A stretch of DNA of 64,000 nucleotides from Membranipora membranacea (lineage: Eukaryota; Bryozoa; Gymnolaemata; Cheilostomatida; Membraniporidae), in the NCBI GenBank assembly GCA_914767715.1, contig OU612066.1:23968283-24032282 (forward strand). The letters are read 5' to 3'. A model generated the notes under the pieces. That model saw only the letters and a program-made list of their open reading frames with translations, did no database searches and was not told where the DNA came from. This document shows, piece after piece, positions 11,001 to 21,326 of the stretch. The number at the start of each line of letters is the position of its first letter. The first letter of the stretch is position 1. Made by a program: the position numbers and the translations under genes.

Positions 11001-14000
11001 ACTAGACCACTCCTTAGCACCTAAAGAGTGTGTAATCACCCTTCATGACACACTTACACTAGAACGCTTTGTCTCTGTTCTCGAGGCTACTACTGCATAG
11101 GTGATCCAGCAGGCATCCTTCTCATTAGATTTCTTAGTTATATTAGATAGAGAGACATAATCCTTTCCTGTCATAGCTGTCTTCAGAAAATCTGAGGACA
11201 CCTTTGGGTTTCTGAATAGATAGAGATAGACGAGATAATAGACTTTTACCTGGTATCAAGCAAAAATACCTGGCATCCACTGTTTCTGCCATGGACAAAA
11301 CACACAATGTCTGTTTTGTCTATGGTTTGTGCTTTGATTGATTGCCAAATGCCTACTAGTTATATGTAGGAGAACTAGTCAACAGTTTAAGGTGCATCAT
11401 ATAACTAGACTACCTAGGCCAGTTTTCAATAGCACATCAATGTCTTAAAACACAGTAACAGTTTTCCTTTATCACAGATTATTTGTATATGCTTAAAATG
11501 AGTTGAAGTAGAACATATCACAACAATTGAACATTTATGCAAGTTGAGACATATAATATACTTACAGAACTTCAAGTCCTATGTCAGGGATTGAAAGAGA
11601 TTTGCTGTTCTCAATGCTGTGAGCTGTCCGCGCTGAACTTTTAACCCCTAAAAATAAGATATAAATAACAAATAAGTTCTATATACCATAAAAAAAGCGC
11701 ATGCATAAAGTATTTCTAGGTAAACAAATACCTCAACAGCTGAGAGATAATTCTAAATGAGCACTTTAGCCATTCTGGCCAGCACAGTATTTCAACAAAC
11801 ATTGTTCATGGCAAGTTAATCTTAACATAGATACAAAGAGATGGTGAAGAACTAAAATTCAACTCAGAAAGTTTTATCTTATAATGGGTAAGATATACAT
11901 ACAGCTATTTCTGATTTGGCTGTCAGACTTTTTGTTATCATAGAATGATGAGCTAGTAACAGAAGACTGTTGTCTCGCATTCATCAGTTTAGTTATCTCC
12001 ATACCATTCTCATTCAAACTCCTCTCTGTAACACCAAGATGCAGAATATAGTGATTGGATGGTTTATTTTATCACAAGCATTAAGGATGCTGCCAGATTA
12101 GGGTGTTTGTGCTGTTGCATGGGCTGAGGACAAAAAAAATTAAAGATTTGAGTAAAATAATGTCTGTCTTCTAGTGGATGACTGCAGAATATAAGTAATA
12201 TACTCTTCATTAGATTTTAATCCCCATTTCCCTACTATCCACCACAGATTTTTCAAGAATTCTCAATAGTAGCTTTTATGGAGGAAATTTTACAAAATTC
12301 ACTTAAATTTGCATCCAGCTGGCTGAATTAAAATATGTTACAACTTTCATCATGCAGGGTAACATCAACAGGGGTTCACGTTTCCATATTTATAGATTAA
12401 AGTACTTCGTCTGGCGTTCAAAACTGATGACCAGACAGCAATTTTCACAATGACATCTTAGAAAGAATGTTTCTTTCTAAGGTGTCATCGTGAAAGTCAT
12501 ACTACATTACCACTAAATTTCAAAACAATAATCACCTACGGTCAACTTTGTCTCACAACTTCGATTCATTTAATTTATTTCATTATAACAAAACTGGCAT
12601 GATGCTTTGATCAATAGAATACACGAAGAAAACCTAGATTAGAGTTTAGTCAATTTGGGGTATTAATATTAGCCCGCACCAATTTCACCAGCTAAGACGG
12701 TTGATTGAAACATATAGTAATGAGGGTTGAGCAAATTTTAGTTAACCGCCAATTTGACTATATCACCCATAGACAAAACACTATGAAATCGCCTGTGCAA
12801 AATAACAAACTCCTCATGCGAATACATAACCCAAGAATACCAACAAACTCACTCACTTGATATCATATCATCATCCTCGTCATCACTCCCCATATCACCA
12901 AACAGCCGATTACTGAGGGTAGACTTAGACTTGGCAGCAATGGGCCTAGATTTCTCGTTTGGGGAGAATATATCAAAATCATCCAGTACTCTGCTAGCTG
13001 ATACAGGTCTCTCCTTCTGTAACATAACAACAAAGGTGTGAGCAATTTCTACAATTGGCCAAAAAGTTAAGGAAAATATTCAAATAGCTAATGTTTGATA
13101 TTTTGATTATCAGAACGGTAATCTATAATATGACGTAATGGATACAAATTTGTTTCCCTCTGTTGTGGCGGAGGGATATTGCAAAAGTCGCGACGCCTCA
13201 GTGCCTGACTTTTGCAATATCACTCCGCCACAACGGAGGGAATAAACTTGTTTTAAATGGCTACGACCATGTATTAATCAATGAGTTTATTAAAATCCTT
13301 TACATTTAGCTGTTCGAATCTGATTATTAGTATGGTTTTACAATTTGGATAACAAAATAGTTTATAGGCAGAAACATAAGATATACTCTAAGCCTTACTT
13401 TCACCGCTGGTTTTACTGATTCCACTGTAGCAGCATCATGACCATCATGAATTTCCTCAAGGCCTTTCTCATGTACAGTCTCATTATTGCTGGGCTTTTC
13501 TGTCTTAACTTTGATGTTTGTACGTTGAGGACTACTACTGGTGGTTGGAGATTCCTTTTTGCACTGCACTGGAGGGGGAGACGCTTTATTGGACTCCAGA
13601 TTTGGAGGTGGTGGTGAGGCTAGGGGCATCTCGTCATCTGAGTCGAAGGCATCAATGAGTGCAGATAGCAGATCAGCATCTTCATTTTCCGCTGGCAAAA
13701 AACAATCAGAATTCATAAGGTGATACTATGACATGGACGGGAGAGTATTGTACTTCAAACATGTCATAGTTGAGATACAAGCAAGGAGCACTTGATACAA
13801 GTATGGATATCAACAAGCATGAACTACAAAAAGAAAACTTGACAAATCAAGAATTGTTGGTAAATGACAGATAGATTCGATAGTAAAAGCCTATGACAGA
13901 TTGATTATAGTGACATGAAGTTGGTAGGCTTGGCCAATAGCCCATCTGATCTTATCTTATCTTTTATCGATCATGTTAGGTCCCAAATAAATCATTAAAT

Positions 14001-14294
14001 GGTTCATCAATCTATTTCAATCCATGTCTTCATTTCAATGACTCATTCAATTCATCATCATTCACCATCCTGCCAATTTGATGACTTGGTTCACTTTCCA
14101 AATTTCAGTGATAAGCATCCCATTGCACCAAGGAGTACACACACAGGAGTGAATTGTGAGTTTGTTTGAGGACTGGATTACCCCACAACCACAAACAAGT
14201 GTCAAAACAAACGTTTAGATAGTGAGTCATATTATTAAAAAAAGTCTATCAAAACCCATTAAAAACCGTCTGAAAAGATATGCTGCTTACCCAT
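5074..14294 (-). CDS. MCM10: MCM10, DNA replication initiation factor (complete, 16 coding exons, 810 aa)
   Basis: MCM10 binds the CMG helicase, DNA and polymerase alpha and is needed to activate replication origins. Exons in transcript order (minus): 14294-14291, 13691-13399, 13016-12857, 12025-11903, 11647-11566, 11211-11058, 10629-10465, 9992-9778, 9111-9007, 8329-8088, 7690-7494, 7295-7148, 6757-6621, 6151-6038, 5657-5509, 5218-5074. They total 2433 nt with every phase consistent (human protein about 875 aa). The N-terminus reads MAENEDADLLSALIDAF, like other MCM10s. The OB-fold (about 221-350) contains VTLFLFGAAYTKHWKTP. The CCCH zinc finger has C356, C366, C375, C378 and H381. The C-terminal zinc region has CPQC (711-714), C725, H730 and a zinc ribbon CNKC (744-747) with CKKC (762-765). 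The first coding exon is only ATGG. An in-frame ATG at 13714 would bypass the tgccag acceptor at 13692 and give a weaker N-terminus. Confidence 0.95.
5808..5863. repeat. Perfect 22-bp inverted repeat (hairpin) in an MCM10 intron
   Basis: The arms cttgacaagctttgatggtg... (5808-5829) and their exact reverse complement (5842-5863) flank a 12-nt loop that can itself pair G-run to C-run. The following bases, aagacaggct, recur near 19612 after cttgtc, and a related inverted form is near 14817. A small foldback or MITE-like repeat is likely. Confidence 0.6.
10957..10980. repeat. Dispersed short palindromic repeat B, copy 1
   Basis: The core is CCATAGACAAAACACCATGT followed by CTATG, so CATAGACA pairs with TGTCTATG around an 8-nt centre. 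Related copies are at 11290-11324, 12767-12785, 51371-51406 and 53804-53818. All lie in introns or flanks. Confidence 0.55.
11290..11324. repeat. Dispersed short palindromic repeat B, copy 2
   Basis: CATGGACAAAACACACAATG is followed by TCTGTTTTGTCTATG, a longer, imperfectly symmetric version of copy 1 in the same MCM10 intron region. Confidence 0.5.
12443..12495. repeat. 25-bp near-perfect inverted repeat in an MCM10 intron
   Basis: The arm 12443-12467 (tttcacaatgacatcttaga...) pairs with 12471-12495 with two mismatches and a 3-nt loop. It looks like a small foldback element or a folded RNA segment. No coding capacity. Confidence 0.6.
12767..12785. repeat. Dispersed short repeat B, copy 3 (half)
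   Basis: CCCATAGACAAAACACTATG shares the left half of copy 1 (10957-10980). Confidence 0.45.
13153..13242. repeat. Foldback element, about 36-bp inverted arms, in an MCM10 intron
   Basis: The arm 13153-13189 (ttccctctgttgtggcggag...) and the inverted arm 13207-13242 match except at about three positions, around a 17-nt loop containing cgcgacg. The region is more GC-rich than its surroundings. It resembles a tiny palindromic MITE. Confidence 0.65.
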
Positions 14295-15952
14295 GGTCTG
14301 GTTGAGATCTGTAGCAACAATGGTTACTGCAAGGAGTAAACTGCTAGATTGATGTGTGTAATAGAATATCACAACCAGCAAGTATTCAGACAGTTTTTTT
14401 GGCCAGCTTCTTGCTTTTATTGCATTTTAATCTGGCGGGTAAAAATAGTTGCTAACTGCAGATACATTATAAAGTGTTTCATGCATCAATTCAATCTTGC
14501 CAATCAGATCACACTATGAAGATCAAACATCCAATTATAGAAGAGTAATAAAAGTTAAATCACCCACAATAATAAATCATAAATAATAGTAACATGTGCT
14601 GTGCACGTGTAAAGAGACACTATTTTATGCCAGACTGTGTTACCACTTTTCACCATCATGTGAAGTTGTCATCCCACCTTACTCCATGCCACCAGTGGTA
14701 TTTTAATAATCAGTAATGTGATACAAATAATTTCTGTGAATTGCTGTGGTACCGCCTTACAACATTTCACTGCTTCATCGAAACAATAGCCAACAATTCT
14801 TCATATTCACTCCTAGCCTGTCTTGACCAGCTTGTCAGACTGGCCAGTTCACATCCTATATGCATTTTTTCTGTGAATGACATCTAGGAGTAACGCTGTT
14901 GCTCCTTGATGACAGGAGTATGGATTTGGAGTATATGTTGATTAGAAAGAAAATCACCTGTAATAAACACATGCTAGCAAACCAGCACTGTGATGGTTTT
15001 TCTCTCATTCTAATTCATCAGTCTGCAGTACAATATCACGATCATCTTGGCACCTGCATTTGATACGCTCTACATTATGCTCATGAGAGCCAACACATTT
15101 GCTAAATGAGTGCCGCTTGTATCCAGTTACTGTACATGTTACCAATTATTAAAAGCCCAAGAAATCACAAAATCATTTCTCTATGCATTCAATGAGTTGC
15201 GAGTTGAAGGTGGGAACTAACTGTGGTTATCGAAAGCTGTTTTAAGCATAGAATACCTTCATGTCAATTACTCAGATAAGAGAAGAGCCGATCCTGAGTT
15301 TATAAAGGATAAATCCCCACACCAGACCAAATTGTCTAATCTCATCCAATATACATATCCACGATCATATTTCTTTATGGATGACCAGATGTCCTACTTT
15401 CAACTATGGAGATATCCAGCTATTAGACATACTATGTCTAAATTAGAAACGAGTATTGTAAGATGGAGCTGAAATAAATGTTCATTGCCTGGTTATCAAA
15501 CAGTTGTACAAAGACAAGAAAATGTTTAATTGAGATGAGTGTTGTATTTATTTACCATAACTAGCAAAAACACAATGTTTAGTTATCCAAAGTTACCTTT
15601 TGTTTACCTTGTCATGAAAGAGCTTCACATTTGTTGCGACTACCCTAAACAACATTTCATTCCAATGAATTTTATAAACAATCTTATCAAATTGATCAAA
15701 AACAATGACAGGTGAAAGAATTTGGCTTTATATTTCGTAAGCAATAAAGAGCATCATTTGCTAAAAAGTATGATGCGCAATCATGATTTATTGCAGGAAA
15801 CTACTCACCCTACGCTTTTCTGGGAAACAAGAAAGCTTGTTATTTGGACATGGTTGACTAGAACAAGGTCATTTCATCCGAATACAAAATGGTAAAAATG
15901 TAAACAACAGAACCATAATCCACAATCAATATAATATTATCTGGCGATGATT
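14295..15952. other. Region between MCM10 start and VKORC1 3' end
   Basis: Both neighbours are on the minus strand, so this holds the MCM10 promoter and 5' UTR and the VKORC1 3' UTR. No coding region is supported. A fragment of a dispersed sequence (tagcctgtcttgaccagctt) lies near 14816. Confidence 0.5.
15787..15792 (-). terminator. Likely poly(A) signal of VKORC1
   Basis: AATAAA on the minus strand about 160 nt after the VKORC1 stop codon. Confidence 0.45.
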
Positions 15953-18900
15953 CTAATCAATCTTTTTGCTGGCAGGAAGAAGTTCGTTGAAGCGCTTGAT
16001 ACTTCCAACCAGCAGAGAGAAGTTGATGACATACATGGATACACACACCACACATACGTCCTCCAGGACATAGAAGAGAATGTAGGCCAGCCACACTGAG
16101 GCGAAGTTGGACATCACACAGGCTGCTAGCTCCAGTTGAGCTGCTGTTTTGCTTCTTATAAACTCTGCAAAAACACGAAAGGAGTTATGTAAACAATACT
16201 GCAGGGCACCGAGAATAGTGTGTTGTAAAAACATCCAACCTATAATCAAGAAATTTCAACTGGGACATAAAACATGGGGTAGAGACATATTTTAGCGCGG
16301 GACGTGCCATAATAACCAGATATAAGGATTGGTTTAGCAAGTTTCTAACACAGAGTAGGAACATATGTATATATATCATTAATATGTGTTTATAAACTGA
16401 GGGGTTAAAACTTTCAAAAACAATTCTTTCTCTAGCCTTACAGTGAAACCACCGCAATGCTTGCAATCCAATTAAATAGCAACAGGTCAGTAGCATAAGT
16501 ATATTGCGTAATAAATGTCTTGATTTCAGGCACATTATATCAGTGAGTTGGAGGAACTCCTTGATTACATCATAGTGGTTGTATTACCCTCCATCAGCTT
16601 ACTAATCTATGTATCGATCAGTGTCATAAATATGCTGGTGACACTCAAGAGGTAAACATAGCTAACAAACAATTGAACGATAGCTTGTAAATCCAGCACT
16701 CAAGAATACTAGTTTACCTGCAATAGGCAAAACTAACTCTCCTGGTGAGATCAAGGTGTTAGAGACTCATTAACTCCTTGGTGAGATTTTAATTATTTTA
16801 TGGTCACTGAGGTATAGTTTAAACACATCAATGGTTATGGCCAGATTTTCCATTGTGTTTTGTAACATGAATGGGTCATGAACATCTTGGATTTAAAAGT
16901 CATAGATATAAGGTATTGCATATTTATCATGAGCGCTTGAACGGAGTGAATCAAGTTTGAGTAGGTTGCAACTGATGGGGTAGCTTGAGGAGCGTATCAC
17001 TATCTTTTAAGTACCATATAGGGTGTACAGCTACTCGGATTTATGACACCCTGACTCAAAATGGATTCATAGAACTAAACATAAGAAGAACATGTGTTAG
17101 TGTTTAGCATCTTACGATAAGCAGATTCTTACGTTTTCCGAGCAGCAAAAATTTAACTCAAATTCAGTAAAATAGAAAATACATTTTTAATTTGACCTTC
17201 ACTTACCTGAACATATAAGCACTATATAGAAGATTATTCCAAATACACTGTTAGGCTGGTTGATCACACTGTCTCTTCCAACCACGTATTCTAACAGACC
17301 CATACCGCGTCCCCATCTATAATAGAATATATATCATTATGCATATATATAAGGTGTACGATCTTATTTCTCCCTTGACTTATCTCAATTTTACTATAAA
17401 TTGGAGCAAAACCAAACATTCATTTATTTTATCACTGAGTGGGGATCTTTATCTGTGATTTTATACTTGCAAAATTTGTAAAAATAAAAGAATTATGAAA
17501 CCAGATTAGTAAAAATATACAGATTTAGAATAGTAAAATAGTTGAAAGTTATTTCGTTTGCAACAAATTATTCGTGACAATGTTTCCTCATTGTTACTCA
17601 ACTTATTTTTGCAATGGCATAGGTTTCATAACTGAATGCATCGACAACTTTGGAAAACATGAAAACAGCTCATTAATCAGCGTTAATAGCCTGATTGTCA
17701 AAGCATTTTCAAAGATGTTTACTTTATTTCTTATTTATTGCAGTAGAAATAAAAGCAAATTAAATAATGACACGTTTGATACCAATAATTACAGCAACTG
17801 CCTTGTTATTTGTAGTGTTATAAATACACTAAAGAACAATATGTTATTGTAGAAAAATCATGAAATCCTTTGGTTCCTTTTGGGTAACAGTAAAATTGGA
17901 ATCCTCCTTTTGTCTCGGTGTCATGCAATTATATAAATATCATGGTACTTTTACGTAATGTATGAGCCCACATTGTGAGAAAGGATAGCAAAAGGTTGAC
18001 CAAGGAGTGCATCAAACTACACAGCATGACATCACCACTACCTCCGCCGATATGACAGACAATTTGACTCGCCTGACGTGGCACCAAACTATCACAATGA
18101 TGAAATTACTTGAGACCCTTTACCTTTAAATCTCCATTGTCGAAAGAAGTTACTTTGATAAATCGGTCATCAAAATTTAGGCGAACAATATTTTGTCAAC
18201 AGCAAATTTGTCATTGTGTGGGAAAGTCATGTAACGGCAACAACTCATATGTAGTTTGAGTACTCAAACAGCTGCAAGTCTGTGGCATTCCATATGCAAA
18301 ATTTCCTTGAGGAATGTCACTGTTAAATTAATTTATATCTTGCAATCAGCAAACAATTTTATGTTACCAACATACATCTGGCGTAAATATTTCGATCGAT
18401 GTTAGATGTAATCAGATGACACCTCATTATTAGAGCCAGGAGAACCACAGGACGTGTAGCCTGCTACTGTTCAACCTGGGTCTGTGGCAATGTTTGACTG
18501 TACATTGACTGTACATTCTCCCAACCCCCTGGATTTTAGGTGGGGCAGTCCAGACATATGTTTGTGCAGTAGACTTATGCATAAAAATGATATGGTATAT
18601 GGAAATGTATGGACTAAGAAGGGTTCACTTCAGAGTTGAGTTCTCTTTCAAAGCGTGGTGTCATTGTGCATGTGTCAGCTCCTAATTTCAATAGCCTAGT
18701 CTAGTTATTCTGTTCTAATTGTCAAGTGAGCTGAGCTGACAGGACACATGACAAAATCTGCACATGACATTCAAAGTGCTCTATATACATGAACTTAAAT
18801 GTGAAACAACTATGGCGTACTAGCCCTGCAATATAGCTGAATGAACTTACTTGGAGGTAAATACTTTGGAGCAGCTAACTTTAGCATTTATATCACACAG

Positions 18901-19020
18901 AGCTTGAAAACTTGAATCTCTCTCTTTTGATGTCTCCACATAGTAAGCATATGCTGATACTAGGATGCCAAGAACAGCAAGACACAGTTGAGCTCTTGTC
19001 CTACTTGAGATTCCAGCCAT
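15953..19020 (-). CDS. VKORC1: VKORC1, vitamin K epoxide reductase (complete, 3 exons, 163 aa)
   Basis: This ER membrane enzyme reduces vitamin K epoxide and quinone using a dithiol relay. Exons (minus) 19020-18851, 17316-17207 and 16164-15953 sum to 492 nt, giving 163 aa, exactly the human length. Visible parts are an N-terminal membrane helix (about 10-28), the luminal loop with the relay cysteines C42 and C50 ([10 protein letters not shown]), [14 protein letters not shown]80 within the loop (NQPNSVFG), and three more hydrophobic helices. The active-site CVVC is at 131-134, matching human C132-C135. It is head to head with TRAPPC11, 937 bp apart. An in-frame ATG at 19161 lies further upstream, but the chosen ATG gives the family N-terminus. 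Confidence 0.96.
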
Positions 19021-19957
19021 TTTTTGTAAGCAATGTGTAAGTCTTGAACTCTCAACAAAATGAACAGTGAATGAGAAAAACTGTGTTACCAGCTGCTGTT
19101 GAGTAACATTTCCATGTGAGCAAAGCATGTGTCCTTGGCATATAAACAACTCTTGAGCCAATCAGAACTTGATACATCTCTGCTCTCCAGCAAGCTGGCC
19201 AATAGGCACTTTGTTAACAATACCGGAAATGTCATGGTGGTCAAGGGAGGAAACTGAGAAAAAACTAAAGTGAGCATAAAATTCTAATTTTGATGTGAGG
19301 TTAAATCTATAATCTTTAAGACTGTACTCTCTAACATACTCTCATGATAAATGTAATATATTAAGTTATTGTGTGGGTGTGACATATCTCAATTTGGCTC
19401 CTCACTGCAGTGCATTAAGAGCTTTCCTACTACTCAGTCAATCATGATGATGATGTTCAGTCACTTCTCTTCTGTACCTGTCTGTGCAGCCTGCCACAGC
19501 ACAGTCCCACAACACTGCAGCTTTTGCATATTGAGTTGCAAAGTTCCAAGTGGTTAAGATATCTATTTTTGTTACTGTGGCTCTATTACAGACTGTATTG
19601 TGCATAATCTTGTCAAGACAGGCTAATTGTGCTTCTACCCTCTATATAAATAATGTGGGGAAAGTACATTTACTGTTACTGTAAGTAAGTGTAAGTAATG
19701 GAAAAGTTTGTTAGTAGGAAGCCCTATAATGGAAAGTCTGATGTGCAAATGCGATGTGATATGCTCTGATTAGAATTATTGTGAGTCCCATTAGTTGAGT
19801 TATCAAAATAATACAGAGTGAGAGTTGTAGCCGTGCAATGTTGAAATATTGGAATTGGCTCAATTTATGTTTATTGATCATCAAAAGGTATATTTCCCAA
19901 AGTAATTAAAGTGCTTTACCAAAAAATCTAGGATGAAGCAACGTTTTTTCATTGCAG
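19021..19957. promoter_or_regulatory. Shared upstream region of VKORC1 and TRAPPC11
   Basis: Divergent genes start at 19020 (minus) and 19958 (plus). CCAAT boxes occur at gagccaatcag (about 19155-19165) and ctggccaatag (about 19195-19205), near the VKORC1 side. The TRAPPC11 ATG directly follows ttgcag, a likely 3' splice site, so a non-coding first exon of TRAPPC11 probably lies in this interval. No TATA box is evident. Confidence 0.5.
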
Positions 19958-21289
19958 ATGTCGTGGGCCAGTGAGTTTCCAGAAGAGTTAAGGAGGAAGC
20001 CTCTTGGCTTAGTTGTTCTTGCTGGGCTAAATTCCACTTACAATGCAGTGCACAAGGCTGTCTGGGACTTATTCTGCAACAACAGGAAACAAGATAGAGT
20101 CCCTCTGAAGTTTGCAACATTTCCTGTCGATCATGAATATCCTAAAGCTAAACCTAAGGTAAGATGCCATCTATATAAGCACTATTAGTATTAATCAGCA
20201 GAACTTATCAATTCACATACAGACTATGAGTTGCTAAATGGCATATTTTTCATTATCAACATTGACGGAAAATTTAATCATGTAAAACGTGGGTAGGCCC
20301 ATTATTCTTATAAAGCAAAGGCTTCAAATTTTGCACCAGCATAAAAGACTATGGATAGTATTTCCTTAGCATAAAAACAATGACATCTGAAACGTTTACT
20401 TTTTCTAAGAGCATTTAATGGATAATATATTTTATGTATGACTTTTTCATTGCAAAAATGATTGTGTTTGTTGCAACTATATGAAGTCGATCTTCTAGAT
20501 TGACCGATATTGTATGATTGTTTCAGCGTACGAGCTATGAATGGTATGTACCAAAGGGTATACTAAGGAGAGAATGGATGAACAAACATTTAGATGCTGT
20601 TCCTTCTCTTATTATCACATTCTTTGATCTGGATTGGGACGATCCTCACTGGAATGAGCGCCTCATAGAATGTTCAAGTAGACTCAACATTATCAGGTTC
20701 GCTTCCGCTAGTCTTTCAATAAAATAAAGCATTAATGAATAGAAACATTCCCATTCAAAGTTTGTTTGCTCTTCTCTTTTGCCTCTAGTTTGGTGACCAG
20801 CGGATAATGAATACACCTTGACTAAACTCCTCCATATACTTCACATCATGAGACTATGATAGGTTATCATGCTCGTAAGATATGAAGCACTGATATGGAG
20901 CAAAAATAATGGATAAATACATATTCACCAATATAGGCTTCTCCTTACCGCTCTTGCGTCTGCTCAATTCATTATCCAATATAAATATGTTTCTTATTTG
21001 TGATTTTAGAAACAGTATTGACAGGAGATCTACAAAGATTGCTGCTGTTCTAATGCAGAGATCGCCCCCATTACCACCAGGTAAGCAACATTCATCAATA
21101 AATATAAAAGCCGACTGTCCCTTCTCTATACCCCACAGTATCTCATTTTAAAACCATGTAGTAGTTTCACAGCTATATTCTGTTTTATCTGCTTAATTCT
21201 TGGTTAGAGTTCAATTGTATTCGAGTACACAATCAACCCATGTTTATTCAAAGTAAACATTCAATCTTGCTGCAAATGTAAACATTATT

Positions 21290-21326
<37 letters not shown>

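Noticed and set aside
13327-13716. MCM10 start at ATG 13714 with MNSDCFLPAENED
   Set aside because: The stretch before CGGAAAATG is a pyrimidine-rich 3' splice site, and splicing from ATGG at 14291-14294 gives the family N-terminus.
16185-16535. 116-codon minus ORF upstream of VKORC1 exon 3
   Set aside because: Lies in the VKORC1 intron with no homology; chance frame.
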